A DNA stretch of 64,000 bases from Aquamicrobium defluvii (GCF_004363725.1 NZ_SNZF01000024.1:1-64000); one strand, 5' to 3'. Counted from the stretch's first letter, positions 11,113 through 19,928 are shown. The notes: generated by a model from the sequence alone, not told the origin. Program-made: numbers and translations.

Positions 11113-11778
11113 TCAGGCGCCGTTGTCATGCAGCCGGCGGTTCCAGTCCTCCACCTGCCGGGTAGCAATGCGGCGGGTGGCAAGGTCACGCCAGGATTGC
11201 GCCAGTTCGGGCAGCTTGCTCAGCGTATCCAGCGAAGCCATATCCATGGTGCGCGTATAAAGGAGTTCGATGGTGCGGGCGAGCGGCCAATCCGGCTGAG
11301 GGCGCCCGTGAAGCACCAGCGCATCGCCCGCTTCGGCCCAGCCCTCTTCCAGCACCCTGTAATACCAGCCGGTGCGTCCACTTTTCTGCACCCTGACTGC
11401 CATGTCCGGTCGGTCGAAGCGGGCATTCAGCCGCCAGCAGGGCTGGCGTCCCTGACTCACCTGCAGCAATGCGGAGCCGAAGCGAAACACATCTCCAATG
11501 CAGATATCGGCTTCGGACAGGCCGCGTGTGGTGATGTTCTCGCCAAATGCCGGTGCCGCGGCCTCGATGCCTTCCCTGCGCCATTCGCCGTAGTGGTCGG
11601 CGGGATAGTGGTGCACGGCCTTCTCCGGCCCTCCGTGATGGCGGTTGTCGCCCTGCTTGTCGCCTGCCAATCCTGTACGGGTGATCTTCTGGCGTCCCAG
11701 GACCGGTTTCTTGTCAATGCCACTGGGCACCTGCCGGGGTCCGAGCGGTGCAAGAGAACCGATGAACAGCGCTTCCAC
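11113..11778 (-). CDS. MOSC domain-containing protein
   Basis: A protein of about 221 residues with a MOSC domain, named after the molybdenum cofactor sulfurase C-terminus and related to YiiM. Clear family segments are RTGLAGDKQGDNRHHGGPEKAVHHYPADHY (around 35-65), FGENITTRGLSEADICIGDVFR and SQGRQPCWRLNARF, where the cysteine is the predicted sulfur carrier. These proteins often act on N-hydroxylated or molybdenum-linked substrates. No ATG fits. I used the GTG at 11778, just before EALFIGSLAPL, because longer versions would overlap the preceding DUF3775 gene; the start is uncertain. Confidence 0.82.
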   Translation of the reverse strand: MEALFIGSLAPLGPRQVPSGIDKKPVLGRQKITRTGLAGDKQGDNRHHGGPEKAVHHYPADHYGEWRREGIEAAAPAFGENITTRGLSEADICIGDVFRFGSALLQVSQGRQPCWRLNARFDRPDMAVRVQKSGRTGWYYRVLEEGWAEAGDALVLHGRPQPDWPLARTIELLYTRTMDMASLDTLSKLPELAQSWRDLATRRIATRQVEDWNRRLHDNGA

Positions 11779-11815
11779 CGTTGCTGATGCCGGAGCGAAG
11801 CCAGCAGACGAAAAA

Positions 11816-12241
11816 TTATCCGGCAACGCTTTCCAACCCTTGTTCAAGCCAGTCGGCCAATTGCGGCAAGCCAAGCAGATAGCGCGCGGTCTGCCGCAGC
11901 GGACGCTGCTTCGCCGCACTCAGCGCCTCATCCCATTCACCCGGCTCGAAGTCGCCCCGCCCGACCCAGGCGAGCGCAATCAGTTCTGCGGCCTCGTCGA
12001 CATTGAGGTCGCCGATCAGGGCGCGCAGCTCGCGCTCGGTCAGGTCTTCCGCCTCTTCTTCCGCAAGGCCATGGTGGTGCTGGAAATCGCTTCTGTCGCG
12101 GTCGAACTCGATTTCGTGCTCGCTGCCGGCGTCGAAGTCGTCGCGCATGCCGGCGTTGAGCGCCTTCGCCTTGAGGATCAGCATGCGAACCGTATCCGGC
12201 CCGATGGAAAGCTCCCACTCCCGTTCCTGGCGGTTCTGCAT
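11816..12241 (-). CDS. DUF3775 domain-containing protein
   Basis: A 141-residue acidic soluble protein matching DUF3775, a family common in Alphaproteobacteria. The typical core is LSIGPDTVRMLILKAKALNAG near the start, then LTERELRALIGDLNVDEAAELIALAWVGRGDF and PLRQTARYLLGLPQLADWLEQGL. No function is known. The ATG at 12241 is used since the extra N-terminal residues of the longer frame are not family-like. It is followed 37 bases later by the MOSC gene and may share its transcript. Confidence 0.82.
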   Translation of the reverse strand: MQNRQEREWELSIGPDTVRMLILKAKALNAGMRDDFDAGSEHEIEFDRDRSDFQHHHGLAEEEAEDLTERELRALIGDLNVDEAAELIALAWVGRGDFEPGEWDEALSAAKQRPLRQTARYLLGLPQLADWLEQGLESVAG

Positions 12242-12413
12242 CGGGAATCTCCGCGCGTTCAGCACCCGGACGGCCGTGCCGGGCCGATGCGATGATAGCC
12301 TATCTGTCACTTTCCTCATACGGCCGAACATGAACCCGCTCGGGCCGGATTGACAGGGCCAGCGACACGATTGAAATGGCGCAATATCTTTCCATTCGAT
12401 CGGATATTCCCGC

Positions 12414-12764
12414 TTGGCATCGCTCCTCTCTCCCAAGGTCCTGCCCATCCTGATGCTGCTTGCCTCGAATGTCTTCATGACCTTCGCCTGGTACGGGCAT
12501 CTGAAATTCAGGAGTGCTGCGATCTATGCCGTTGTGCTCGCAAGCTGGGGTATCGCCTTCTTTGAATATTGGCTGGCCGTCCCGGCGAACCGCATTGGCG
12601 TGCAGGTCTACTCGGCTGCCGAACTGAAAACCATTCAGGAGGTGATCACGCTGGGGGTATTCGCGATATTCTCCGTGGTCTACCTGAAGGAGGCCCTGAC
12701 GTGGAACCACCTTGCGGGATTTGCCCTCATCGCCTGCGGTGCCGCACTGATATTCAAAGCCTGA
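12414..12764 (+). CDS. DMT-superfamily small membrane protein (DUF486)
   Basis: A 116-residue protein with four predicted membrane helices, matching the DUF486 family. Diagnostic segments are LLASNVFMTFAWYGHLKF, SWGIAFFEYWLAVPANRIG and ELKTIQEVITLGVFAIFSVVYLKE. The size resembles small multidrug resistance proteins, but the substrate is unknown. The start is TTG 12414, since it is the only start that keeps the complete first helix; the ribosome site is weak. Confidence 0.85.
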   Translation: MASLLSPKVLPILMLLASNVFMTFAWYGHLKFRSAAIYAVVLASWGIAFFEYWLAVPANRIGVQVYSAAELKTIQEVITLGVFAIFSVVYLKEALTWNHLAGFALIACGAALIFKA

Positions 12765-12823
12765 GGCTTTTTGCCGGAGAAAATGTCCCTTGTTTTTAGG
12801 ACGTGAAAAACCTTCGGCACTTG

Positions 12824-12829
12824 CTATAT
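12824..12829 (+). promoter_or_regulatory. Candidate greA promoter (-10 box)
   Basis: CTATAT at 12824-12829 is a perfect match to the alphaproteobacterial housekeeping -10 consensus. The -35 region (GACGTGA around 12800) is poor. Initiation would fall near 12836, giving a greA leader of about 100 bases. Confidence 0.4.
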
Positions 12830-12851
12830 TGTAACGAGAATCCGAGATGTG

Positions 12852-12889
12852 ACGGTTCCGCCAGTTTCCTGACGGACCGTTTTCTTTTT
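12852..12889 (+). terminator. Terminator-like hairpin in the greA leader
   Basis: ACGGTTCCGCCAG (12852-12864) pairs with CTGACGGACCGT (12869-12880) over a TTTC loop, with one bulge and one mismatch, followed by TTTTCTTTTT to 12889. It ends 46 bases before the greA ATG and lies downstream of the candidate -10 box. It could act as an attenuator for greA or as the terminator of the DUF486 gene 88 bases upstream. Confidence 0.6.
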
Positions 12890-12934
12890 GTCGAAAGGCC
12901 GCCCGGAGGGGCGGACGGCAGGAAAGGAGTGGCT

Positions 12935-13408
12935 ATGAACAAGGTGCCGATGACGGCTGGTGGCTTCGAGACGCTGAAGGAGGAACTGCGCTGGCGCCAG
13001 CAGGAGGAAAGGCCGCGCATCATCGAGGCGATCTCCGAAGCGCGCTCGCACGGCGATCTCTCGGAAAACGCCGAATATCACGCCGCCAAGGAGGCGCAGA
13101 GCCTTAACGAGGGCCGCGTCAGCGAGCTGGAGGACCTGATCGCCCGCGCCGAGGTCATCGATATCAGCAAGCTGAGCGGCGACAAGGTGAAGTTCGGCGC
13201 CACTGTGGTTCTGGTGGATGAGGACACCGAGGAGGAAAAGACCTACCAGATCGTCGGAGATCAGGAGGCCGATGTGAAGGCTGGCCGCATTTCCATATCT
13301 TCTCCCATCGCGCGCGCACTGATCGGCAAGGAAGTCGGCGATGCCGTCGAGGTCAACGCTCCGGGCGGCGCCCGCGGCTACGAAATCGTCGAGTTGCGCT
13401 GGGCCTGA
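12935..13408 (+). CDS. greA: Transcription elongation factor GreA
   Basis: A 157-residue Gre factor that enters the RNA polymerase secondary channel and stimulates cleavage of backtracked RNA. The N-terminal coiled coil carries the acidic tip ARSHGDLSENAEYHAAKEAQ around residues 35-54, where the conserved DLSENAE supplies the two catalytic acids. The C-terminal FKBP-like domain ends with GYEIVELRW. The ATG at 12935 has GGAAAGGAG upstream. The leader contains a terminator-like hairpin (12852-12889), which suggests premature-termination control. Confidence 0.97.
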   Translation: MNKVPMTAGGFETLKEELRWRQQEERPRIIEAISEARSHGDLSENAEYHAAKEAQSLNEGRVSELEDLIARAEVIDISKLSGDKVKFGATVVLVDEDTEEEKTYQIVGDQEADVKAGRISISSPIARALIGKEVGDAVEVNAPGGARGYEIVELRWA

Positions 13409-13437
13409 TCCGGCCGGCGGATAAGAGAGTCCAGTTC

Positions 13438-14499
13438 ATGGCCGCAACGCGGGTCGATCTGTCGCGGGTCCATGTCGTGGTACCCAATTTCAAGAAACGT
13501 CTGTCGGGCGTCACGAGCACCATCATCCAGCTCGTGCCGCTTCAGGCGAAACAGATCGGCATCGCAACGCTGGGGCCGGGCCTGCCGGACCATCTGCCGA
13601 AGCTGCGATGGTGGCAGGTGCCCGGCTTGCTGCGGCGGCCTCAGGGTGCGCCGTTGCGCGTCTGGCATGCGCGCCGCAACCCGGAGATGCTGGCCGGCGT
13701 TGTGCTGCGGGATGTTTTCCGGGCGCCGCTGAAGCTTGTCTTCACGTCAGCTTCGCAACGCCATCACACGCGCTGGACGAAATTTCTCATCCGCCGCATG
13801 GATGCGGTGATCGCGACCAGCCGCAAGACGGCCGCCTATCTGGACGTGCCGAATACGGTCGTCATGCACGGCATCGACACCGATCGTTTCCACCCGCCGG
13901 CGGATCGCGCCGAGGCCGCGCGCGAGCTTGGCCTGGATCCGGACCGGCTCCATGTCGGTTGCTTCGGCCGCATTCGCCATCAGAAGGGCACGGACCTTTT
14001 TGTCGATGCCATGATCGAGCTTCTGCCGCGCCATCCGCAATGGTCTGCGGTGGTCGCAGGCCGTGCGACGCCCGAGCACAAGGGCTTCGAGGCGGGGCTG
14101 CGTGAGCGCGTGGAAAGGGCTGGTCTGGCCGATCGCATCCTGTTTGTGGGAGAGCACAAGGACATCGAGCGCTGGTACCGCCCTCTGTCCCTGTTCATCG
14201 CCCCGCAGCGCTGGGAAGGTTTCGGCCTGACGCCGCTGGAGGCAATGGCGAGCGGTGTGCCCGTTGTCGCGACGGATGTAGGTGCGTTTTCCGAACTGAT
14301 AGAGGATGGCGTGACGGGAACGCTCATCCCGCGCGACGATCTCGGCGCGATGATTGCCGCTGCCGGAGATTGGATGGGGGATGAAACTGGGCGTTACCAA
14401 GCGGCGGGGAACGGTCTGGAACGGGCGCGGGAACGGTTTGTTCTGCAGGGCGAAGCGGAGCAGCTGGTTTCGATGTATGAAGAAATGATTCGTCTATAG
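13438..14499 (+). CDS. lpcC: LPS core glycosyltransferase, LpcC-like (GT4)
   Basis: A 353-residue GT-B glycosyltransferase resembling rhizobial LpcC, which adds mannose from GDP-mannose to the inner-core Kdo of lipopolysaccharide. The N-terminal half holds VHVVVPNFKKRLSGVTSTI. The C-terminal half has the GT4 donor site: GCFGRIRHQKGTDLFVDAM (about 180-198) and PQRWEGFGLTPLEAMASG (about 255-272), with the E-x7-E motif. It begins 29 bases after greA and is probably read from the same transcript. Assignment to LpcC rests on overall resemblance and on the greA neighbour; the sugar specificity is inferred. Confidence 0.85.
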   Translation: MAATRVDLSRVHVVVPNFKKRLSGVTSTIIQLVPLQAKQIGIATLGPGLPDHLPKLRWWQVPGLLRRPQGAPLRVWHARRNPEMLAGVVLRDVFRAPLKLVFTSASQRHHTRWTKFLIRRMDAVIATSRKTAAYLDVPNTVVMHGIDTDRFHPPADRAEAARELGLDPDRLHVGCFGRIRHQKGTDLFVDAMIELLPRHPQWSAVVAGRATPEHKGFEAGLRERVERAGLADRILFVGEHKDIERWYRPLSLFIAPQRWEGFGLTPLEAMASGVPVVATDVGAFSELIEDGVTGTLIPRDDLGAMIAAAGDWMGDETGRYQAAGNGLERARERFVLQGEAEQLVSMYEEMIRL

Positions 14500-14535
14500 T
14501 GCGCGCGTCGTCCAGTCGTACTCGAGTGCTATGTG

Positions 14536-15375
14536 CTAGCTTCTTGTTCGATCTGTATTCCTGAATAGCACAGTTACTCTGTCCCTATTCCAGGCGACAG
14601 CTTCGAAGCCAAACTTAATCATCAGATTCACGACGGGGACGAGAGTGCTCTCTTCAGCTTTTCCTCTTTCGAACCCGCAATCCACGGTGACGTATCTCGC
14701 GATGCGCAGGGACTTTTCGGCTCCGGAAAGTATCTCCGGTTCCGCTCCCTCGGCTTCGATTTTAATGACTGCAATTCGGTCCAGATTATTTTCTGAGACG
14801 TAGCTGTCAAGAGACCGGACATTGATTACATGCCGTTCGATATACCCATCCGTTTCAAATAGAGAGCTATCGGCGCTGGATGGCTTCGAATAAAATTCAA
14901 GCGTGCCGTCTTCTGACCAGAGGCCTACGCGGTTGGTTCGTGATGCGCCATCGTAGTTGTTCAGGTCGCAGCAATCGGCCTCCCGTTTCTCCGGTTCGAA
15001 AGCGTGGTAGTCGAGATTGCGCGCGCGGCTGAAAGCTCCCAGTTCGCCCACATTCGCACCGCAGTCGATGAATGCGCCAGAGAGAGGTTCTTCAATCTGA
15101 TCAAGTAGGTATGATTTTGCCAGATTGACTAGCCTGTTTTTCACTCCTCTCTTATACAGAGAAATTCTTGTTCTCCGACATATGGTAATTTTTTCTTCTT
15201 TGTCGCGAACCTCGATCAATTCGCCGGCTCCGATTGATAAAACCCTATGAGGATAACCCTTCATAAGGGATCCCATGTTCGCATACATATCAAATATTTT
15301 TGGTGGCATATTTGATATAATATTACGACGAAGTCTACTTATTTTTTTTGACAGTTCCGATTTTTTGCGTGTCAT
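14536..15375 (-). CDS. FkbM-family methyltransferase
   Basis: A 279-residue SAM-dependent O-methyltransferase of the FkbM type, often found in surface-polysaccharide loci where it methylates sugar hydroxyls. The SAM-binding motif is GAFIDCGANVGELGAFS (about 97-113), followed by YHAFEPEKRE and, further on, IAVIKIEAEGAEPEILSGA (about 205-223), the FkbM hallmark. Its base composition (about 48% GC) is clearly lower than that of greA and trxB on either side. It lies 36 bases downstream of another methyltransferase gene on the same strand, forming an operon. Confidence 0.88.
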   Translation of the reverse strand: MTRKKSELSKKISRLRRNIISNMPPKIFDMYANMGSLMKGYPHRVLSIGAGELIEVRDKEEKITICRRTRISLYKRGVKNRLVNLAKSYLLDQIEEPLSGAFIDCGANVGELGAFSRARNLDYHAFEPEKREADCCDLNNYDGASRTNRVGLWSEDGTLEFYSKPSSADSSLFETDGYIERHVINVRSLDSYVSENNLDRIAVIKIEAEGAEPEILSGAEKSLRIARYVTVDCGFERGKAEESTLVPVVNLMIKFGFEAVAWNRDRVTVLFRNTDRTRS

Positions 15376-15411
15376 ATCTGTTTATAAGAAAACAAGGATT
15401 AATAGGTGTGG

Positions 15412-16149
15412 TTATTTACTTGCGGAGATGAACCACCCGGGGGATGTTGCGCAAATTCTTTCACCGCGGCGACCAGAGTAGCATCCATCGCTTCCGGTAA
15501 AGGCCAGACGGGCATATACCAGATCAGCGAGGTGAGCGAGGTGAAAACGCAGCCGTCTCAAAATACCGCGGTAGCCGCTTATGTTTGCACCGCTTGTGTA
15601 GCGGCCCCAGACCAGAGGATGAAGTACAACTTCGGAAAAGCCGGCACGCTGGAGCGTTTCACGCCACCAGCTGGGTGTCGCACGGAAATAGTCATCGGGA
15701 TGGCCATGTATGCGAAAGATGAAAGGCACGGTGATGTGTGCGACGCCGCCGGGCTTGAGGACGCGATGAATTTCGCCGATGACGAATTTCGCGTCGTAGA
15801 CATGTTCCAGCGTGTTGAAGCAAAGGCAGGTTGGAAAGCTGTCATCAGCAACGGGAAACTCGCCACCCGGCTCGATCAGGTAGGTCGGAGCAATTGCCGG
15901 ATCGATGTTGATCGATTCGTAGGCGATATCGGCGGGGAGCAGGTCTCGATACAGCGATTTTCCACCGCCGCCTACGTCTAGAATGGGGCCTTGAAAATGC
16001 AATTTGTCCAGACGCTCATATTCCAAGGCCCTGAGGCAGCTCAGGTTCTTTTTTCTACTGTACAGCTTTCGCCAGCGGACGAAAGTGGGTAGTAGTGGCG
16101 GAACATAGGTGTAAATCAAGCGACGGTCCCCTAGGTGGCAATGGTTCAT
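15412..16149 (-). CDS. Class I SAM-dependent methyltransferase
   Basis: A 245-residue methyltransferase. Motif I is GPILDVGGGGKSLYRDLLP, followed by a Methyltransf_11-type core with DSFPTCLCFNTLEHVYD and EIHRVLKPGGVAHITVPF. The last two segments are typical of enzymes in O-antigen and glycan clusters (LEHV and KPGG). Start ATG 16149 is used; an in-frame upstream start at 16179 is possible. It is the promoter-proximal gene of the minus-strand pair with the FkbM gene. The acceptor is unknown. Confidence 0.85.
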   Translation of the reverse strand: MNHCHLGDRRLIYTYVPPLLPTFVRWRKLYSRKKNLSCLRALEYERLDKLHFQGPILDVGGGGKSLYRDLLPADIAYESINIDPAIAPTYLIEPGGEFPVADDSFPTCLCFNTLEHVYDAKFVIGEIHRVLKPGGVAHITVPFIFRIHGHPDDYFRATPSWWRETLQRAGFSEVVLHPLVWGRYTSGANISGYRGILRRLRFHLAHLADLVYARLAFTGSDGCYSGRRGERICATSPGWFISASK

Positions 16150-16314
16150 TAATACGGTAGCTGGGCATCTGGCGATCACATCGGGCGGAGCACCTCGGTT
16201 CCGAAGCCGATCCAGGCAACGGATTGCATTTCGCCCACCGTAATTCTAGATGCTCGGCATAACTGCATGGTGTCACATTCGTTCTGAATGCCCTGTAGTC
16301 GAAGGATTTCCTGC

Positions 16315-17175
16315 TTGGCAATAGAAGAATTTCACTCAGATTGCATTCTTCCCGTTTCGGCATTTATCATCTGTCAGGACGAGAAAAGATATCTAGGCAA
16401 TTGCATTGAAAGCCTCCGTGGTTTCAAGGAAATTGTCATAGTAGATTCAGGTTCCAGCGACGGGACGCTGAAGCTTGTTCAATCCTACATTGATCGAGGT
16501 TGGCCAATCAGGCTGTTCTCGGAAAAGTGGCGCGGATATGCGGGCCAGAAGCAGTTCGCGCTTGATCAATGTTGTGAGGAATGGTGCTTCAATATCGATT
16601 CCGACGAACGTATTGACGATGCGCTGAGAGCGGTGTTGCCGGATCTTCTGGCTGCCGATAGCTCAATCGTCGGTTGGCGTGTTGCGCGGCGTCCATTTCT
16701 CATCGGTTACGGTTATACCCCGCGGCATGTGCATGAACGACGCAATCTGCGTCTCATTCGCCGGGGCAAGGGGCGCTATGACCTTCGGCAAAAGGTTCAT
16801 GAAGGCATTATTCCGAACGGTCGTGTCGGCAATTCCAGCAGGGGTAGCCTTTTACATTTTCGCCCGCTCATAATGGATGAGCAAATCTTGAAGGAAAACA
16901 AATATTCAACACTTAAAGCAGAACAAAAGATGGAGGCCGGTGCGCCATCTCGCCGCTTAAAGCTAATCTTCAATCCCCCTCTCTACTTTTTGAGGCTCTA
17001 TTTCCGGAATGGCCTGTGGCGCTGTGGTCTTCCAGGTTTTATCGAGGCCATGACAGGTGCAGTCTACTCGTTCCTTACTGAAGCGAAAATTTACCAGCGC
17101 TGTGTGATGCAAACGACGCCGCCAGTCGATGATGTGGCTGGTAGCGCCGGTCAGAGGGATGCAAAGCGTTCATGA
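16315..17175 (+). CDS. Glycosyltransferase family 2 (WaaE/KdtX-like)
   Basis: A GT-A glycosyltransferase of about 286 residues resembling LPS core glucosyltransferases of the WaaE/KdtX group. It has VSAFIICQDEKRYLGNCIESL at the N-terminus, EIVIVDSGSSDGTLKL, the metal-binding FNIDSDERID motif and a C-terminal membrane-associated stretch NPPLYFLRLYFRNGLWRCGLPGF. The TTG at 16315 is preferred because AAGGA sits eight bases upstream; an ATG at 16288 lacks a ribosome site. It overlaps the next glycosyltransferase by four bases (ATGA), so the two are translationally coupled. Confidence 0.87.
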   Translation: MAIEEFHSDCILPVSAFIICQDEKRYLGNCIESLRGFKEIVIVDSGSSDGTLKLVQSYIDRGWPIRLFSEKWRGYAGQKQFALDQCCEEWCFNIDSDERIDDALRAVLPDLLAADSSIVGWRVARRPFLIGYGYTPRHVHERRNLRLIRRGKGRYDLRQKVHEGIIPNGRVGNSSRGSLLHFRPLIMDEQILKENKYSTLKAEQKMEAGAPSRRLKLIFNPPLYFLRLYFRNGLWRCGLPGFIEAMTGAVYSFLTEAKIYQRCVMQTTPPVDDVAGSAGQRDAKRS

Positions 17176-18203
17176 AGATCGTGCATTTTCACTTCGGTAA
17201 GGAGGGAGGAGCGGAGCGCTTCTTCGTCCATCTTGTAAATGCCTTTGCAAAGCGTGGGGTCGAGCAGAAGGTAATCATCCGCCCCGGAAGATCGTGGCGT
17301 TCCAATTTTCACGAATCTGTCGAAGTGAAGGAAAGCCATTTCCGAACGGCCTCGCTGGACCGTGTATTGCTTCCGTTTTTTGTCCGTTCGTTGATAGAGA
17401 AGTGGAAGCCAGATTGCGTTCTGGGTTGGATGCCGAAAGGTGCTAAGCTGGTTCCCAATATATCCGGACCAGTCAAATTGGTACGTCTTGGCGACTATCC
17501 GACCTCGTTAAGGAAGTTTCGCAATATTGATACGGTAGTTTGCAATACGCCGGGTATAGCACGGCATGTACGTGACCTAGGATGGCAGCGCGGCATCGAG
17601 GTCATCTCAAATTTTACCGATATGGCATCGGTCCCGCCGGTTGATCGTGATATTCTGGATACTCCGAAAAATGCGTATGTTGTTTCCTCTTCGGGGCGCT
17701 TTGTGCCGCGCAAGGGTTTCGATGTGCTTGTTCGCATGCTTGCGGATCGCCCCGACATTTATCTGTGGCTAATCGGCGGGGGAGAGGAAGAGCAGAATTT
17801 GAAGGCGCTCGCTACAAAACTCAGTGTAGCAGAGAGGGTCCGGTTCGCTGGTTGGCAAAAAGATCCGCGCCCCTTCATTGCTGCCAGCGATTGCTTTGCG
17901 ATGGCCTCGAAGCATGAACCTCTCGGTAATGTGGTGCTTGAAGCTTGGGCACAAGGCGTGCCGGTGATTTCGACACGAGCGGAGGGACCATCCTGGTTTA
18001 TGCGGGACGAAGAGAATGGCCTGATGGTTGACATTGACGACCACAATGCCTTCGGCCGCGCTGTTCATCGTTTTAGATCAGACTGTGCGCTAGTTGAGAA
18101 AATTGTCGAGGGTGGAAGCCAAACACTGCAAAAAATGTTTTCCGAGGATGCGGTCGTCAATGCCTATACGGCGCTTATTTATTCTGGCCGCAGTCTTTCC
18201 TAA
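17172..18203 (+). CDS. Glycosyltransferase family 4 (WaaG-like)
   Basis: A 343-residue GT-B glycosyltransferase. The acceptor-side glycine loop HFHFGKEGGAERFFVHLVNAF is at the very N-terminus. The donor site includes SSSGRFVPRKGFDVLVRML (about 173-191), VRFAGWQKDPRPFIAASDCFAMAS and KHEPLGNVVLEAWAQGVPVIS with the E-x7-E-like pair. WaaG-type enzymes transfer hexoses to LPS cores. The start overlaps the stop of the preceding GT2 gene. The 3' end overlaps the convergent Lrp gene by four bases, a sign of a tight junction at the edge of the cassette. Confidence 0.88.
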   Translation: MKIVHFHFGKEGGAERFFVHLVNAFAKRGVEQKVIIRPGRSWRSNFHESVEVKESHFRTASLDRVLLPFFVRSLIEKWKPDCVLGWMPKGAKLVPNISGPVKLVRLGDYPTSLRKFRNIDTVVCNTPGIARHVRDLGWQRGIEVISNFTDMASVPPVDRDILDTPKNAYVVSSSGRFVPRKGFDVLVRMLADRPDIYLWLIGGGEEEQNLKALATKLSVAERVRFAGWQKDPRPFIAASDCFAMASKHEPLGNVVLEAWAQGVPVISTRAEGPSWFMRDEENGLMVDIDDHNAFGRAVHRFRSDCALVEKIVEGGSQTLQKMFSEDAVVNAYTALIYSGRSLS

Positions 18204-18670
18204 ATCCCCACCGGCACCTCATCCTTCACCTTGCGGATGGTGAGCGCCGTTCGCACCGTGTCCACGTTCGGGGTGGAGGTCAGTTCCTCGATCACGAAGG
18301 TCTGGAAGGTGCCGATGTCGCTGGTCACGCAGTGGAGCAGGAAGTCGGATTCGCCCGATACCATCCATGCCTCGCGCACATTCACCCATTTGCGGGTGCG
18401 CTCGGCAAAGGCTTTCAGTTCGGCTTCCGACTGATGCTTCAGTCCCACAAGGCAGAAAGCCACGACCTCCATGCCGAGCGAGGGCGCGTCCAGCAGGGCG
18501 CGATAGCCGCGGATGATACCGCTTTCTTCCAGCCGCCTGACACGACGCAGGCATGGGGGAGCGGAAATGCCCACACGTTGCGAAAGCTCGACATTCGTCA
18601 TGCGACCATCTTGCTGCAATTCGCGCAATATTTTCCAGTCGATGGCGTCGAGGTCAGCCTTCAGGGTCAT
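18200..18670 (-). CDS. Lrp/AsnC-family transcriptional regulator
   Basis: A 156-residue leucine-responsive-type regulator. An N-terminal helix-turn-helix reads LDAIDWKILRELQQDGRMTNVELSQRVGISAPPCLRRVRRLEESGII (about 5-51). The C-terminal RAM ligand-binding domain contains VNVREAWMVSGESDFLLHCV and ends NVDTVRTALTIRKVKDEVPV. Such proteins sense amino acids and form octamers. The ATG at 18670 has AGAGATG upstream. It is divergent from trxB (231 bases between starts), a layout I recall from other Rhizobiales. Confidence 0.92.
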   Translation of the reverse strand: MTLKADLDAIDWKILRELQQDGRMTNVELSQRVGISAPPCLRRVRRLEESGIIRGYRALLDAPSLGMEVVAFCLVGLKHQSEAELKAFAERTRKWVNVREAWMVSGESDFLLHCVTSDIGTFQTFVIEELTSTPNVDTVRTALTIRKVKDEVPVGI

Positions 18671-18901
18671 GCGATCATCTCTGCGCAAGAATCTATCGTA
18701 GTCTGGTAATTAAACGACTTTTTATCATGTGCCAGCGGTTTGTCGTTACCCTGCGATATCCGTCACTATCCGGCAAAGCTTTCCGGGGACATTTTGCCGT
18801 TTGCCTTGCTGGTGTGACTGCAAGCACTTACATTGGCATCATATTTCGATCTGCGTATCTATCGGGCCGTTTGGTCGGTCCTGTGTCTGCAAGGCTGCAT
18901 C

Positions 18902-19876
18902 ATGACCGCAAAGCATGCTCCCGTCCTTATTATCGGCTCCGGCCCGGCTGGCTATACCGCTGCCATTTATGCGGCGCGCGCCATGCTGCAACCGGTTCTG
19001 GTCGCTGGTCTGCAGCAGGGCGGGCAGCTTACCATCACCACAGAGGTCGAGAATTATCCGGGTTTTGCCGAACCGGTGCAGGGCCCGTGGTTGATGGAGC
19101 AGATGGCCAGGCAGGCCGAGCATGTCGGCGCGGAAATCGTCCATGACATTATCGTGGAGGTCGATCTCGATGCGCGTCCCTTCGTTGCGAGGGGCGATTC
19201 AGGCACGGTCTACACGGCTGATTCGCTCATCATCGCGACAGGTGCGCAGGCAAAATGGCTGGGAATCCCTTCCGAGCAGACCTTTATGGGTTTCGGTGTC
19301 TCCGCCTGCGCGACATGCGACGGTTTCTTCTACCGCGGCAAGGATGTGGCCGTCGTCGGCGGTGGCAATTCGGCGGTGGAGGAAGCACTTTATCTTTCCA
19401 ATCTGGCCCGTACGGTTACCGTGATCCACCGGCGTAACGATTTTCGCGCCGAGCGCATCCTGCGTGAGCGCCTGCTGGCCAAGGACAACATCAAGGTGAT
19501 CTGGGATACCGTGGTGGACGAGATCACGGGTCGTCCGGGGCAGGCGCCGCTTCCGCCTTCCGTCGAGGGGCTCAGGCTTCGCAATGTGGTGACAGGTGAG
19601 GAGAGCCGGCTTCCGATCGACGGCGTCTTCGTCGCCATTGGCCATGCGCCGGCCGTGGAGCTGTTCACGGGCAAGCTGAAGCAAAAGCCGAACGGCTATC
19701 TGTGGACCGAGGCCGATTCCACGCGCACCAACATTCCCGGTGTATTCGCTGCCGGCGATGTGACCGACGATATTTACCGCCAGGCTGTGACTGCGGCCGG
19801 CATGGGATGCATGGCTGCGCTGGAAGCTGAGAAATATCTGGCGGGGGTACAAGCGCACCGGGACGCGGCGGAGTAG
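18902..19876 (+). CDS. trxB: Thioredoxin-disulfide reductase
   Basis: A 324-residue low-molecular-weight thioredoxin reductase that passes electrons from NADPH through FAD to thioredoxin. The FAD motif GSGPAG is at 12-17, the redox-active CATC at 136-139 (within SACATCDG), the NADPH motif GGGNSA at 153-158, and the second FAD motif GVFAAGDVTDDIYRQAVTAAG near 285. The ATG at 18902 gives the family length; a longer frame from 18833 is not homologous. It is followed 52 bases later by lsrB, the standard rhizobial order. Confidence 0.96.
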   Translation: MTAKHAPVLIIGSGPAGYTAAIYAARAMLQPVLVAGLQQGGQLTITTEVENYPGFAEPVQGPWLMEQMARQAEHVGAEIVHDIIVEVDLDARPFVARGDSGTVYTADSLIIATGAQAKWLGIPSEQTFMGFGVSACATCDGFFYRGKDVAVVGGGNSAVEEALYLSNLARTVTVIHRRNDFRAERILRERLLAKDNIKVIWDTVVDEITGRPGQAPLPPSVEGLRLRNVVTGEESRLPIDGVFVAIGHAPAVELFTGKLKQKPNGYLWTEADSTRTNIPGVFAAGDVTDDIYRQAVTAAGMGCMAALEAEKYLAGVQAHRDAAE

Positions 19877-19928
19877 CCGCAAAAAATCCCAACTCTTCCT
19901 TCAGACGCCGAGCTATACGAGGGGAAAC

